Shown in pieces: positions 54,799 to 64,000 of a stretch of 64,000 nucleotides of DNA. Source of the DNA: Micromonospora yangpuensis. GTDB taxonomy: Bacteria; Actinomycetota; Actinomycetes; Mycobacteriales; Micromonosporaceae. The stretch is from assembly GCF_900091615.1 (NCBI RefSeq), contig NZ_FMIA01000002.1, forward strand, positions 5,518,001 to 5,582,000, read 5' to 3'. The position numbers and the translations under genes are program-made. Position 1 is the stretch's first letter; each line of letters starts with the position of its first letter. The notes under the pieces are model-generated. The model was not told where the DNA came from. It did no database searches and saw only the letters and a program-made list of their open reading frames with translations.

Positions 54799-56013
54799 TC
54801 AGGCGAGCCGACGGGCCAGGTTCTCGTCGAGCGCGTTCATGAACTCGTCGGTGGTCAGCCACGGGGCGTCCCGGGAGATCAGCAGCGCCAGGTCCTTGGT
54901 CATCTGGCCGCCCTCGACGGTGTCGACGATCACCTGCTCCAGGGTGTCGGCGAACTCGGTGACCGCCGGGGTGCCGTCCAGCTTGCCCCGGTGGGCCAGG
55001 CCCCGGGTCCAGGCGTAGATCGAGGCGATCGGGTTGGTCGAGGTCTTCTCGCCCTTCTGGTACTGCCGGTAGTGCCGGGTGACGGTGCCGTGGGCGGCCT
55101 CGGCCTCGACGGTACGGCCGTCCGGGGAGAGCAGGACCGAGGTCATCAGGCCGAGCGAGCCGAAGCCCTGGGCGACCGTGTCGGACTGCACGTCACCGTC
55201 GTAGTTCTTGCAGGCCCAGACGTACCCGCCCTCCCACTTGAGCGCGGCGGCGACCATGTCGTCGATCAGCCGGTGCTCGTAGGTGATGCCGGCGGCGTCG
55301 AACTCGCTCTTGAACTCGCTCTCGAACACCTCGGCGAAGAGATCCTTGAACCGACCGTCGTACGCCTTGAGGATGGTGTTCTTGGTCGACAGGTAGACCG
55401 GGTAGCCCCGGTCGAGGCCGTACCGGAACGAGGCACGGGCGAAGTCCCGGATCGACTCGTCGTAGTTGTACATGCCCATCGCGATGCCGCCACCGGGGAA
55501 GTTGGCGACCTCCATCTCGACCGGCGCGGAACCGTCGGCCGGGGTGTAGGTGATGGTCACCGTGCCCGGGCCGGGAACGACGAAGTCGCTGGCCTTGTAC
55601 TGGTCACCGTGGGCGTGCCGGCCGATGATGATCGGCTTGGTCCAGCCCGGGACGAGCCTCGGTACGTTGGACATGATGATCGGCTCGCGGAAGACGACGC
55701 CGCCGAGGATGTTACGGATGGTGCCGTTCGGCGACCGCCACATCTTCTTCAGGCCGAACTCCTCCACCCGGGCCTCGTCCGGGGTGATGGTGGCGCACTT
55801 GACGCCGACGCCGTGCTCCTTGATGGCGTTGGCGGCGTCGACGGTGACCTGGTCGTCGGTGGCGTCGCGGTGCTGGATCGAGAGGTCGTAGTAGTGCAGG
55901 TCGACGTCGAGGTAGGGCAGGATCAGCTGCTCCCGGATCTGCTTCCAGATGATCCGGGTCATCTCGTCGCCGTCGAGCTCCACGACCGGGTTGTTTACCT
56001 TGATCTTCGCCAT
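54799..56013 (-). CDS. icd: NADP-dependent isocitrate dehydrogenase
   Basis: 404-aa homodimer-type enzyme of the TCA cycle (isocitrate to 2-oxoglutarate). Typical eukaryote-like type: starts [20 protein letters not shown], substrate region [12 protein letters not shown], cofactor region [23 protein letters not shown] 56013 with GGAG at 9 nt. Separated from mdh by a T-tailed hairpin, so independently transcribed. Confidence 0.96.
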   Translation of the reverse strand: MAKIKVNNPVVELDGDEMTRIIWKQIREQLILPYLDVDLHYYDLSIQHRDATDDQVTVDAANAIKEHGVGVKCATITPDEARVEEFGLKKMWRSPNGTIRNILGGVVFREPIIMSNVPRLVPGWTKPIIIGRHAHGDQYKASDFVVPGPGTVTITYTPADGSAPVEMEVANFPGGGIAMGMYNYDESIRDFARASFRYGLDRGYPVYLSTKNTILKAYDGRFKDLFAEVFESEFKSEFDAAGITYEHRLIDDMVAAALKWEGGYVWACKNYDGDVQSDTVAQGFGSLGLMTSVLLSPDGRTVEAEAAHGTVTRHYRQYQKGEKTSTNPIASIYAWTRGLAHRGKLDGTPAVTEFADTLEQVIVDTVEGGQMTKDLALLISRDAPWLTTDEFMNALDENLARRLA

Positions 56014-56109
56014 CGACCGGCGCTCCTCTCGGGGGTCACGTGCTCTAGCAGTACGAGCGTACTGGAAGTTGTCCGGGACCACCGAGCGGGCCTCGCCCCG
56101 GAGGAGAAG

Positions 56110-56138
56110 AGGGGCGACCGGCATCGCCGATCGCCCCT
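56110..56138 (-). terminator. Intrinsic terminator of mdh
   Basis: Minus strand: AGGGGCGATCGGCGATGCCG then GTCGCCCCT; 13-bp arms with one mismatch, followed by CTTCTCC. The clearest T-tailed terminator in the window. Confidence 0.82.
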
Positions 56139-56157
56139 TTCGCAACTGGTGCCCAGG

Positions 56158-57108
56158 TCACATGTTGGCGACGTCACCCTGCTTGGCACGGACCGCCTCG
56201 GCGGCCTCCTTCAGGCTGGCCAGCTCGTCGGCGTCCAGGTCGGTCTCGACGACCCGCTTGACGCCCTCGGCCCCGATCGCCGCCTCGACGCCCAGGTAGA
56301 CGCCGGAGATGCCGTACTCGCCGTCGACCCAGGCGCAGACCGGCATGACCTCGCCGGAGTCCTCCGCGACCGCCTTGGCCATCCGGGCGGCGGCGGCCGA
56401 CGGGGCGTAGTACGCCGAGCCGGTCTTGAGCAGCGCCACCACCTCGGCGCCGCCGTTGCGGGTCTTGACGACCAGCTCCTCGATCTGCTCGGCCGGCATC
56501 GCCTCACGCAGCGGCCTGCCGTTCACGGTGCTCTTCGACGGCACCGGCACCATGGTGTCGCCGTGCGAACCGAGGGTCAGCGTCTTCACCGACTTCACCG
56601 GTACGTCCAGCGCCTCGGCGACGAAGTTGCTGAACCGGGCGGTGTCCAGCATGCCGGCCTGGCCGAGCACCCGGTTGCGCGGGAACTGGGTGGCCAGCTG
56701 GGCCAGCGCGGTCATCTCGTCGAGCGGGTTCGACACCACGATGACGACGGCGTTCGGTGCGTACTTGGCGACGTTCTCGGAGACCTGCCGCACGATCTTG
56801 GCGTTGGTCTCCAGCAGGTCCATCCGGCTCATGCCCGGCTTACGCGGCAGGCCGGCGGTGATCACCACCACGTCCGAGCCCTCGATGGCCTCGTACCCCT
56901 CGCCGTTGGGGCCGGTGGTGGCGCCGACCAGCTTGGTCTCGAAACCCTCGATCGCCCGCGACTGGTTGAGGTCCAGTGCGAGACCGGCGGGCTTGCCCTC
57001 CACGATGTCGGTGATCACGACGGTGTCGAAGACGTCGTACTCGGCCAGGCGCTGTGCGGTGGTGGAGCCGTAGAATCCTGCCCCGACGACAGTGACCTTC
57101 TTACCCAT
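56158..57108 (-). CDS. mdh: Malate dehydrogenase (LDH-like class)
   Basis: 316 aa of the bacterial MDH class that resembles lactate dehydrogenases. NAD motif VVGAGFYGSTTAQRLAEY, ITAGLPRKPGMSRMDLL, SNPLDEM and catalytic LGSHGDTMV. ATG 57108 chosen over in-frame GTG 57120. Malate to oxaloacetate, TCA cycle. Upstream dispersed element H separates it from folD. Confidence 0.95.
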   Translation of the reverse strand: MGKKVTVVGAGFYGSTTAQRLAEYDVFDTVVITDIVEGKPAGLALDLNQSRAIEGFETKLVGATTGPNGEGYEAIEGSDVVVITAGLPRKPGMSRMDLLETNAKIVRQVSENVAKYAPNAVVIVVSNPLDEMTALAQLATQFPRNRVLGQAGMLDTARFSNFVAEALDVPVKSVKTLTLGSHGDTMVPVPSKSTVNGRPLREAMPAEQIEELVVKTRNGGAEVVALLKTGSAYYAPSAAAARMAKAVAEDSGEVMPVCAWVDGEYGISGVYLGVEAAIGAEGVKRVVETDLDADELASLKEAAEAVRAKQGDVANM

Positions 57109-57212
57109 GGGTCGTCCCACTCCCTGTTACCAGTCGGTTTTCCGGACCGTATCAGTCATCGTGGCACCCAGCAGGCCGGGGCGGACGCAAACGAGATCGT
57201 CGGCACCGGCCA

Positions 57213-57273
57213 GCGTGGGTTAACAAGGGGCCCTTCCTATACCAAAAGCGTTAAGAAGGGGCCCTTCCTTACC
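57213..57273 (-). repeat. Dispersed element, copy H
   Basis: Minus strand: GGTAAGGAAGGGCCCC TTCTTAACGC, TTTTGGTATAG, GAAGGGCCCCTTGTTAAC. Supplies the folD stop codon TAA (57271-57269). The second unit is almost identical to the first, showing that the element is a direct duplication. Confidence 0.9.
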
Positions 57274-58126
57274 GCTCGGCGCGTTCTACGACGTTGGTGA
57301 GGAGCATGGCGCGGGTCATCGGGCCGACGCCGCCGGGCATCGGCACCACCGCGGCGGCGGTCTGGGCCACCTCCGGGTCCACGTCGCCGGTGTAGCGGCC
57401 CTTGCCGTCCGAGCCGATCACCCGGGTGATGCCGACGTCGACCACCACCGCGTCCGGGTTGATCATGTCCGAGGTGAGCAGGCCGGGCACACCGGCCGCC
57501 ACGACGACCACGTCCGCCGCCCGGGTGTGCGCGGCGAGGTCCAGGGTGCCGGTGTGGCAGAGGGTCACCGTGGCGTTCTCGCTGCGCCGGGTGAGCAGCA
57601 GCCCGAGCGGCCGGCCGACGGTGTTGCCCCGGCCGACCACCGCCACGTTCGCACCCCGCAGCGGTACGTCGTACCGGCGCAGCAGCTCGACGACGCCGCG
57701 TGGGGTGCAGGGCAACGGGCCGTCGTACCCGAGCACCAGCCGCCCCAGGTTGACCGGGTGCAGCCCGTCGGCGTCCTTGTCCGGGTCGATCGACTCCAGC
57801 ACCCGCTGGGTGTCCAGGTGAGCCGGGAGCGGAAGCTGGACGATGTAGCCGTGGCAGGCCGGGTCGGCGTTCAGCTCGGCCACCACCGCGTCGACCTGCT
57901 CCTGGGTGGCGTCGGCGGGCAACTCCCGGCGGATCGAGGCGATGCCCACCTCGGCGCAGTCCCGGTGCTTGCCGTCGACGTACGCCTGGGAGCCCGGATC
58001 CGCGCCGACCAGGACCGTACCCAGTCCGGGGGTGATGCCGCGTTCGGCGAGCGCCTTCACCCGCGTCCGCAGCTCATCCTTGATCGTCGCCGCTGTGGCC
58101 TTGCCGTCCAGTACCTTCGCCGTCAC
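57269..58126 (-). CDS. folD: Methylenetetrahydrofolate dehydrogenase/cyclohydrolase
   Basis: 285 aa bifunctional enzyme of one-carbon metabolism. [14 protein letters not shown] with the catalytic Lys/Tyr, [24 protein letters not shown] and [17 protein letters not shown]. Supplies formyl-THF for purH/purN, the neighbouring genes. GTG 58126. Same orientation as purNH but with its own hairpin upstream. Confidence 0.96.
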   Translation of the reverse strand: MTAKVLDGKATAATIKDELRTRVKALAERGITPGLGTVLVGADPGSQAYVDGKHRDCAEVGIASIRRELPADATQEQVDAVVAELNADPACHGYIVQLPLPAHLDTQRVLESIDPDKDADGLHPVNLGRLVLGYDGPLPCTPRGVVELLRRYDVPLRGANVAVVGRGNTVGRPLGLLLTRRSENATVTLCHTGTLDLAAHTRAADVVVVAAGVPGLLTSDMINPDAVVVDVGITRVIGSDGKGRYTGDVDPEVAQTAAAVVPMPGGVGPMTRAMLLTNVVERAER

Positions 58127-58231
58127 GTCCCGATCGTCTCACGTCCGGTGGGCCGCGCCGCGCGGACCCGGACCCACCACCGGGTGCCACGCACCCGGGA
58201 CTGACCGCCGCCGGCAGGAGCAGGCGGCGAC

Positions 58232-58258
58232 GGCCCGGGGCGGATTCCGCCCCGGGCC
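58232..58258 (-). terminator. 12-bp perfect hairpin after purH
   Basis: GGCCCGGGGCGG, loop ATT, CCGCCCCGGGCC, 17 nt downstream of the purH stop. Confidence 0.78.
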
Positions 58259-58275
58259 ATCGACACCGGTCGAGG

Positions 58276-59847
58276 TCAGTGGAAGAAGTGCCGGGTGCCG
58301 GTGAGGTACATGGTGAGGCCGGCCTCCTTCGCGGCGGCCACCACCTCCTCGTCGCGGATCGAGCCGCCGGGCTGCACCACCGCACGGACCCCGGCGTCGG
58401 CGAGGATCTTCAGCCCGTCGGCGAACGGGAAGAAGGCGTCCGAGGCGGCCACCGAACCGCGGGCCCGCTCGGCCCCGGCCCGGCTGACCGCCAGGTGTGC
58501 CGAGTCGACCCGGTTGACCTGGCCCATGCCCACCCCGACGGTTGCCCCGTCGGCGGCGAGCAGGATCGCGTTGCTCTTCACCGACCGCACCGCCCGCCAG
58601 GCGAAGACGAGGTCACGCAGCAGCGCCTCGTCGGCCGCCTCGCCGGTGGCCAGCCGCCAGCTCGCCGGGTCGTCGCCGGGGGCGTCCACCCGGTCGGCCA
58701 GCTGCACCAGCAGCCCGCCGCTCACCTGCCGCCACTCGGCCGCCGGCGGTTGCCAGGCCGGGGCGCGCAGCAGCCGCAGGTTCTTCTTGGCCCGCAGTAC
58801 GTCGACCGCCTCGGGAGCGAACTCCGGGGCCACCACGACCTCGGTGAAGATCTCCGAGATCTGCTCGGCCAGCTCGACGGTGACCGCCCGGTTCACCGCG
58901 ATCACCCCGCCGAAGGCGCTCAGCGGGTCGCAGGCGTGCGCCTTGCGGTGCGCCTCGGCCACGTCCGCGCCGACCGCGATGCCGCACGGGTTGGCGTGCT
59001 TGATGATCGCCACCGCCGGCTGGTCGGCGAAGTCGTTCGCCGCCCGCCAGGCCGCGTCGGCGTCGACGTAGTTGTTGTACGACATCTCCTTGCCGTGCAG
59101 CTGCTCGGCCTGGGCCAGCCCGGCCGGAGCGTCCGGGTCGGTGTAGAGCGCCGCCGCCTGGTGCGGGTTCTCCCCGTAACGCAGGGTCCGGTCGGCGTGC
59201 AGCCCCAGCCCGGTGAAGGCGGGCCACTCCTGCTCGGCCGGGGCCAGCTGCGCCGCGCACCAGTTCGCCACCGCGATGTCGTACTCGGCGATGTCGGCGA
59301 AGGCGCGGGCGGCCAGCGCCCGGCGCTGGGTCAGGGTGAAGCCACCATCGCCGAGCGCGGCCAGCACCGCCGGGTACGCCGACGGGTCGGTGACCACCGC
59401 GACCGAGGCGTGGTTCTTGGCCGCGGCCCGGACCATCGCCGGACCACCGATGTCGATCTGCTCGACACACTCCTCGACGCTGGCCCCGGAGGCGACCGTG
59501 GCCTGGAACGGGTAGAGGTTGGAGACCAGCAGGTCGATCCCCGCGATGCCGTGCTCGTCGAGCTGACCTGCGTGGCTGGGCTTGCGCAGGTCGGCGAGGA
59601 GCCCGCCGTGGATCTTCGGGTGCAGGGTCTTCACCCGCCCGTCGAGGATCTCCGGGAAGCCGGTCACCGTCTCCACGGCGGTCACCGGTACGCCGGCGGC
59701 CGAGATCGTCGCCGCGGTGCTGCCGGTCGAGACGAGCTCCACCCCCGCGTCGTGCAGGGCGCGGGCCAGCTCCGCCAACCCGGACTTGTCGTAGACGCTT
59801 ACCAGCGCCCGCCGAAGGGGGCGGCGTTCGTCCGCAGTGGCACTCAC
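58276..59847 (-). CDS. purH: AICAR transformylase / IMP cyclohydrolase
   Basis: 523 aa. N-terminal MGS-like IMP cyclohydrolase ([33 protein letters not shown]), C-terminal AICARFT with [12 protein letters not shown] and [10 protein letters not shown]. Final two steps to IMP. GTG 59847 overlaps the purN stop by 4 nt (GTGA); upstream frame extension lies inside purN. Confidence 0.96.
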   Translation of the reverse strand: MSATADERRPLRRALVSVYDKSGLAELARALHDAGVELVSTGSTAATISAAGVPVTAVETVTGFPEILDGRVKTLHPKIHGGLLADLRKPSHAGQLDEHGIAGIDLLVSNLYPFQATVASGASVEECVEQIDIGGPAMVRAAAKNHASVAVVTDPSAYPAVLAALGDGGFTLTQRRALAARAFADIAEYDIAVANWCAAQLAPAEQEWPAFTGLGLHADRTLRYGENPHQAAALYTDPDAPAGLAQAEQLHGKEMSYNNYVDADAAWRAANDFADQPAVAIIKHANPCGIAVGADVAEAHRKAHACDPLSAFGGVIAVNRAVTVELAEQISEIFTEVVVAPEFAPEAVDVLRAKKNLRLLRAPAWQPPAAEWRQVSGGLLVQLADRVDAPGDDPASWRLATGEAADEALLRDLVFAWRAVRSVKSNAILLAADGATVGVGMGQVNRVDSAHLAVSRAGAERARGSVAASDAFFPFADGLKILADAGVRAVVQPGGSIRDEEVVAAAKEAGLTMYLTGTRHFFH

Positions 59848-60518
59848 GGCACAGTGACCTTTCTTCCGGTGATCGTCCAACCATCACGGACCAGCCGACC
59901 GACCTGTTCGACGAGCTGGCGCCGTTCGGCTTCCTTGATGCGCTCGGTGAGCGTCTCCTCGTCGTCGTCGTCGAGCACCGGCACCGCGACCTGGGCGACG
60001 ATCGGACCGGTGTCCATGCCGGCGTCGACGAAGAAGAGGGTGGCCCCGGTGACCTTGACGCCGTAGGCGAGGGCGTCCCGGGGGCCGTGGATGCCGGGGA
60101 ACGCCGGCAGCAGGGTGTTGTGCGTGTTCAGGTAGCGGTCGCCGAAGGCGGCCAGGAACCGCGGGCCGACCAGCTTGAGGAAACCGGCCGAGACGACCAG
60201 GTCGGGGCGGTGCCGGGCGACCTGGTCGGTGAGCGCGGCGTCCCAGTCCTCACGGGTGGGGTGGTCCTTCACCCGCTCGACGAAGCTCGGCACCCCGGCC
60301 GTGGCGGCCCGGTCCAGGCCGGCGATGCCGTCCCGGTCGGCGCCGACGGCGACCACCCGGGCGCCGTACGCCGGGTCGGCTCCCGCGTCCAGCAGCGCCT
60401 GCAGGTTGCTGCCGGAACCGGAGACGAGGACGACGACGCGGGCGGCGGAGCCGGGGTCGGTCACGCGGGCGGCGAACGCGGGGGCGGTCGCCCGGGGGGC
60501 GGACGCGGGGTCGGTCAC
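59844..60518 (-). CDS. purN: Phosphoribosylglycinamide formyltransferase
   Basis: 224 aa; formyl-THF dependent GAR transformylase. [17 protein letters not shown], catalytic [20 protein letters not shown] with Asn-His...Asp. The first 27 residues contain a duplicated segment ([20 protein letters not shown]): GTG 60518 and GTG 60464 begin near-identical GTGACCGACCCCG sequences. Residue 19 is the alternative start. TAGGGT at 60525-60530 lies 6 nt before GTG 60518, supporting that start as leaderless. Confidence 0.93.
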   Translation of the reverse strand: MTDPASAPRATAPAFAARVTDPGSAARVVVLVSGSGSNLQALLDAGADPAYGARVVAVGADRDGIAGLDRAATAGVPSFVERVKDHPTREDWDAALTDQVARHRPDLVVSAGFLKLVGPRFLAAFGDRYLNTHNTLLPAFPGIHGPRDALAYGVKVTGATLFFVDAGMDTGPIVAQVAVPVLDDDDEETLTERIKEAERRQLVEQVGRLVRDGWTITGRKVTVP

Positions 60519-60524
60519 GCGGCC

Positions 60525-60530
60525 ACCCTA
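60525..60530 (-). promoter_or_regulatory. -10-like TAGGGT before purN
   Basis: On the minus strand TAGGGT ends 6 nt before GTG 60518, the same geometry as TAGGGT before the SIMPL gene; consistent with leaderless transcription. Confidence 0.45.
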
Positions 60531-60772
60531 TCGGTCCGGCGAGCAGGTCCATCAGCTGGGCGGTGTCCGGTTCGTGGCCGGTGAATGTCGCCCCCACCAG
60601 GTACGCTGCCGCTCGCCCGGTCTTCGACAAGCGCCCGGTCACCTGCCGGGCGGCGGCCCCGGCGGCCCGGCACGATCAGGAGTCAGCGCACGGTCATGTT
60701 TTCCCGGTCGATCGGGTACTGACAGATCGGTTCCACCGACCGACAGCGATCCAGCCAAGGAGCGAATCCGAC

Positions 60773-61315
60773 ATGCAGCCCGGCAACCCCGGCCAGGACC
60801 CGTACGGCCAGCAGCCCAGCTCGGGCCAGCCGTACGGTCAACAGCCCACCTCGGGCCAGCCCTACGGCCAGCAGCCCACCTCGGGCCAGCCCTACGGCCA
60901 GCAGCCCACCTCGGGCCAGCCCTACGGCCAGCAGCCCGATCCGTACGCGCCGCCGCCGCAGGCCCCCTACGGTCAGCAGGACCCGTACGGCCAGCAGCCC
61001 CCGTACGGCCCGGGCCCCACCCACCCCAACGCCGGGTACCCGCAGCCGTCGGGGCAGAACAACACCCTGGGTCTGATCGCGATGATCCTCGGTATCGCCT
61101 CGATCCCGCTGGCCTGCTGCTACCTGGGCATCCCGCTGGGCATCGCCGGCCTGGTCACCGGTTTCCTCGGCAAGCAGAAGGCCGACCAGGGCCAGGCCAG
61201 CAACGGCGGCCAGGCCAAGACCGGTCTGATCTGCGGTGGGGTCGGTGTCGTGCTGGGCATCCTGCAGATCATCGCGATCGTGGTGCTCAACGTGAACCCG
61301 ACGAGCGGGGTCTGA
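60773..61315 (+). CDS. DUF4190-type membrane protein with YGQQP repeats
   Basis: 180 aa. Residues 1-95 are a Pro/Gln/Gly-rich cytosolic tail with four copies of a 30-bp repeat (YGQQPTSGQP); residues 98-178 hold two transmembrane hairpins (LGLIAMILGIASIPLACCYLG, TGLICGGVGVVLGILQIIAI) typical of DUF4190. ATG 60773, AAGGAG 10 nt upstream. No known function; proteins with such tails are often dispensable. The 254-bp upstream gap divides it from purN and shows no gene. Confidence 0.85.
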   Translation: MQPGNPGQDPYGQQPSSGQPYGQQPTSGQPYGQQPTSGQPYGQQPTSGQPYGQQPDPYAPPPQAPYGQQDPYGQQPPYGPGPTHPNAGYPQPSGQNNTLGLIAMILGIASIPLACCYLGIPLGIAGLVTGFLGKQKADQGQASNGGQAKTGLICGGVGVVLGILQIIAIVVLNVNPTSGV

Positions 61316-61371
61316 GCGTCCGACACCCGCGGGGGCGTTTCCGGCTGGCCCGGGGGCGCCCCTGCGTCGTA

Positions 61372-62874
61372 CTAACGGGTAAGGGTGCGGGCCGCGGCGG
61401 CACCGAGCAGGGCACCGACCGCGACGACCGCCGTGGTCACCGCGGCCACCTGCCACGGCACCGGCCCGATCTCGGCCAACCTGCCGCCGCCCAACGAGCC
61501 GCCGGAGGCCACCGCGGCCAGGCCGAGCAGCGCCCCCGCCACCGGGCCGGCGAGCGCCGCCGGGCCGAGCAACGCCAGCCAACCGACCGGGGTACGGTCG
61601 TCGGCCGCCGCCCGCAGCACCCGGCGGGCCAGCAGCCAGCCGGCGGCCATCGCGGCGAGCACCGGCACCGCGAGCAACCCGGCCGCGAATCCGTCGACCG
61701 GCCCGCGCGGCAGCCCGGCCAGCAACGGTACGGCCGGCAGCGCGCCGACGGAGACCTCGCTGGTCCGCACGGCGGTGTCGGTGCCGACGGCGAACCCGGG
61801 ACCGAGCAGGTAGCTGGTGGACCAGACCGTGGCGTTGGGCGCGTAGGCGAGGCTGACCAGGGTCACCCCGGCCTGCCCGGCCACCCCGGTCCGGTACGCC
61901 CCGATCATGTCGGCGGCGTCCCCACCACCGGTGGCCACGGCCAGGCCGCCCGCCCCGGCCCCCGCGCCGAGCAGCAGCACCCCGGCCACCAGGCCGGTCC
62001 GGATCCCGTCGCGCAGCACCGGGTGGGCCCGTTCGGCGAGCAGCGCGACGACGGCCGTGGTGCGTACCGCGCCGGCCAGGGCGGCCAGCGTGCCGAAGAC
62101 GGCCAGGGTGCCGCCGGCCCGTACCGGCGACACGGTGAGCCCACCGGTGCCGGCGAGCAGCGCGGCGAGCACGCCCAGCAGGCCGTACCAGCTGCCCACC
62201 GCGACCGCCGCGGTGAGCGCCTGCCCCGGCGCGCGGGCGTTGCGGGCGCCGATCGCCCGGCTGGTGTGTACGCCCGCCCGGGCCAGCCGCCAGACCGCCA
62301 GCACGGTCAACGCCAGCGGGACCAGGCGCAGCGAACCGGTACCGGTCTCCAGGGGCACCCCGTGGCCGAGCAGCCAGCCGGCGAGCCCGGCGGAGAGCGC
62401 CTTGGTGACCGCGGCGGCGTCCTCGCTGAGCTGGGCCAGCCCGAGCACCAGCGCGACCGGCAGGTACGAGGTGAGCGCCGCCCAGCCGGCGGCGACCCCG
62501 GCGGCGACGACGAGCGGTGCCCGCCGTGGCCGCCCGCCAGCGGAACCGGATCCACCGGACCGGCCCGCCCCGCTCCTCGACGGCGCTCCGGCGGACCGGG
62601 GTGCCACGCCGGACCGGGCCCGGTCACCGGCACGGGGTACGCCACCGGAACGGGCGGCACCGGAACGGGCCGCATCGGAACGGGTGACGTCGGAACGGGC
62701 GGCATCGGAACGGGCCGCATCGGAACGGGCGGCGTCGGAACGGGTGGCGTCGGAACGGGTGGCGTCGGAGCGGGCGGCCGGCACCTGTCGGCCCCGACCG
62801 GCACGCTCGGTCGGCCGGGCACCGGCACCGGAGCCGGCGGGGCGGCGTGGCTGATCAGGGGGGACGGAGGACAT
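61372..62874 (-). CDS. DUF6350-family polytopic membrane protein
   Basis: 500 aa; about ten hydrophobic helices from residue 110, with a conserved-looking RLVPLALTVLAVWRLARAG. This is the protein found between purN and sucD in many actinobacteria (cell division protein PerM-like in some annotations, by memory). Residues 30-90 are repeats of ARSDAARSDA from 15-bp DNA repeats (62640-62775). ATG 62874. Function unproven. Confidence 0.82.
   Translation of the reverse strand: MSSVPPDQPRRPAGSGAGARPTERAGRGRQVPAARSDATRSDATRSDAARSDAARSDAARSDVTRSDAARSGAARSGGVPRAGDRARSGVAPRSAGAPSRSGAGRSGGSGSAGGRPRRAPLVVAAGVAAGWAALTSYLPVALVLGLAQLSEDAAAVTKALSAGLAGWLLGHGVPLETGTGSLRLVPLALTVLAVWRLARAGVHTSRAIGARNARAPGQALTAAVAVGSWYGLLGVLAALLAGTGGLTVSPVRAGGTLAVFGTLAALAGAVRTTAVVALLAERAHPVLRDGIRTGLVAGVLLLGAGAGAGGLAVATGGGDAADMIGAYRTGVAGQAGVTLVSLAYAPNATVWSTSYLLGPGFAVGTDTAVRTSEVSVGALPAVPLLAGLPRGPVDGFAAGLLAVPVLAAMAAGWLLARRVLRAAADDRTPVGWLALLGPAALAGPVAGALLGLAAVASGGSLGGGRLAEIGPVPWQVAAVTTAVVAVGALLGAAAARTLTR
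62640..62775 (+). repeat. 15-bp in-gene repeat in DUF6350 gene
   Basis: CGGAACGGG(C/T)GGC(A/G)T in about nine copies, encoding ARSDA units on the minus strand. Confidence 0.85.
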
Positions 62875-63070
62875 CGCGTCTACTCTGGCATGCCGCGCCC
62901 GTACTGGCAGTCCGGTATCTCGGTGCGACGGTGGCGAGTTCCGGCGGGACCGGCCGGTACGGGGACGGTGGCGAGTTCGGCGAACCACCGGTACGGCGTA
63001 CCGGATCCGGTTTAGCCTCGGCCCAGGACGCGACCGTCACCGTCGCGGCACCGACCGCTCGGAGGAAGCC

Positions 63071-63331
63071 GTGAACGCTCCGTACGCACCGCCACCGCCG
63101 GCCCCCGCAGGCCGCGACCGTACGATGCTCTATGGGATCCTGGGGATCGTCCTCGGCCTCATCTGCTGCGGCATCCTCGGCATCGTCCTCGGTTACCTCT
63201 CGATCCGCGACGCCAAGCGGTTCGGTCAGTCCCCGGTGCTCGGCTACCTGGCAATCGCCTTCGGCGTGATCAACATCATCGGCAGCGGCATCCTCCGGGC
63301 CACCGGGAACTACCCGTTCTGGAACGACTGA
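63071..63331 (+). CDS. Small two-hairpin DUF4190-like membrane protein
   Basis: 86 aa; Pro-rich N-terminus (APYAPPPPAPAG), then LYGILGIVLGLICCGILGIV and VLGYLAIAFGVINIIGSG. GTG 63071 with GGAGG 5 nt upstream. A relative of the 180-aa protein at 60773. Function unknown. Confidence 0.85.
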   Translation: MNAPYAPPPPAPAGRDRTMLYGILGIVLGLICCGILGIVLGYLSIRDAKRFGQSPVLGYLAIAFGVINIIGSGILRATGNYPFWND

Positions 63332-63358
63332 GGGAGCCGACCGCCGGTCGGCTCCCTC
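63330..63358. terminator. 13-bp bidirectional hairpin
   Basis: GAGGGAGCCGACC, loop GCC, GGTCGGCTCCCTC; overlaps the stop of the 86-aa gene and lies 13 nt beyond the sucD stop, so it can serve both converging genes. Confidence 0.82.
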
Positions 63359-63371
63359 AGATGTCGTCCGG

Positions 63372-64000
63372 TCAGCGGGCGGACATGATCTCCCGCATCA
63401 GCTTGGCGGTCTCGGTAGGCGTCTTGCCGACCTTGACGCCGACCGCCTCCAGCGCCTCCTTCTTGGCGTCGGCGGTGCCCGCCGAGCCGGAGATGATCGC
63501 GCCGGCGTGCCCCATGGTCTTGCCGGGGGGCGCGGTGAAGCCGGCGATGTAGCCGACCACCGGCTTGGTCACGTTGGCCTTGATGAACTCGGCGGCCCGC
63601 TCCTCGGCGTCGCCGCCGATCTCACCGATCATCACGATGGCGTCGGTCTCCGGGTCGGCCTCGAAGGCCGCCAAAGCGTCGATGTGGGTGGTCCCGATGA
63701 TCGGGTCACCGCCGATGCCGACGCAGGTGGAGAAGCCGATGTCCCGCAGCTCGTACATCATCTGGTAGGTGAGCGTGCCGCTCTTGCTGACCAGGCCGAT
63801 GCGGCCGGCCGGCGTGATGTCGGCCGGGATGATGCCGGCGTTGGAGGCGCCCGGCGAGGCGATGCCGGGGCAGTTCGGACCGATGATCCGGGTCTGCTCG
63901 CCCTTGGCGACGTTGTACGCCCAGAAGGCGGCGGTGTCGTGCACCGGCACCCCCTCGGTGATCACCACGGCCAGGTCGATGCCGGCGTCGATCGCCTCGA
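63372..64000 (-). CDS. sucD: Succinyl-CoA ligase alpha subunit, 5' end beyond window
   Basis: About 210 C-terminal residues are in view; the frame continues past the right edge. Catalytic phospho-histidine in [12 protein letters not shown], with [12 protein letters not shown] and [11 protein letters not shown]. Converts succinyl-CoA and ADP/GDP to succinate, completing TCA enzymes in this window (sdhCAB, icd, mdh). The MVITEG start in a shortened frame is not the true start. Confidence 0.95.
   Translation of the reverse strand, partial: EAIDAGIDLAVVITEGVPVHDTAAFWAYNVAKGEQTRIIGPNCPGIASPGASNAGIIPADITPAGRIGLVSKSGTLTYQMMYELRDIGFSTCVGIGGDPIIGTTHIDALAAFEADPETDAIVMIGEIGGDAEERAAEFIKANVTKPVVGYIAGFTAPPGKTMGHAGAIISGSAGTADAKKEALEAVGVKVGKTPTETAKLMREIMSAR

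Noticed and set aside
60519..60642. Short leader ORF upstream of purN (TGRLSKTGRAAAYLVGATFT)
   Set aside because: No ribosome site or conserved feature, and it runs through the purN promoter; too weak to call.

Overview
The window is chromosomal DNA from a high-GC actinomycete, most likely a Micromonosporaceae member (Micromonospora-like). Support: uniformly GC-rich codon use, many GTG starts, a mycothiol gene (mshB), an actinobacterial Sdh1-type succinate dehydrogenase, a 7Fe ferredoxin next to dapC, and the block sucD - DUF6350 membrane protein - purN - purH - folD - mdh - icd. The genus is inference; no 16S or marker search was possible. I found no tRNA, rRNA, CRISPR array, prophage, integrase or transposase.

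Layout. 1-9.2 kb: truncated secreted subtilase, sugar O-acetyltransferase, a large membrane protein with a hydrolase motif, a P-loop kinase with a SIMPL protein, prephenate dehydrogenase, and a hypothetical. 9.3-19 kb: M48 membrane protease, dapC/fdxA, GNAT acetyltransferase, mshB with two small membrane proteins, S9 peptidase, Uma2-family protein. 19.4-23.3 kb: sdhCAB operon ending in a strong hairpin. 23.4-27 kb: NUDIX, a pterin-dehydratase-like protein with a degenerate active site, PH-domain protein, DUF218 protein, M15 carboxypeptidase. 27.1-34.4 kb is the least ordinary part: a three-gene operon (DivIVA-like, 83-aa, CxxC-rich protein), a GntR regulator behind a perfect palindrome, two small helical paralogues (one frameshifted in a G run), orphan small proteins, Uma2 remnants and a VapBC-type pair. 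34.4-47.7 kb: ychF, Ada-AlkA fusion plus ogt, a heterodimeric ABC exporter, a Tat-exported amidase, and valS. 47.7-54.1 kb: a four-gene ABC-2 export operon, an APS kinase carrying a degenerate ATP-sulfurylase domain, and galT. 54.8-64 kb: central metabolism (icd, mdh, folD, purH, purN, truncated sucD) with DUF4190/DUF6350 membrane proteins.

Two themes run across the window. First, a short dispersed element of about 50 bp occurs at eight loci: two direct copies of a 17-mer of the type AAGGGCCCCCTGTTAAC around the spacer GCTTTCGGTAGAG. At four loci its first bases form the stop codon of the adjacent gene (dapC, S9 peptidase, galT, folD). Second, locus-specific minisatellites (9-32 bp units) lie in intergenic gaps, often right beside that element, and also inside genes (valS, the membrane hydrolase, DUF6350, DUF4190, the alkA and ogt linkers). 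Several genes (tyrA, SIMPL, S9 peptidase, DUF218, valS, purN) have a -10-like hexamer 6-7 nt before the start codon, which suggests leaderless mRNAs. Many operon partners overlap by 1-8 nt (ATGA, GTGA, TGATG), implying coupled translation.
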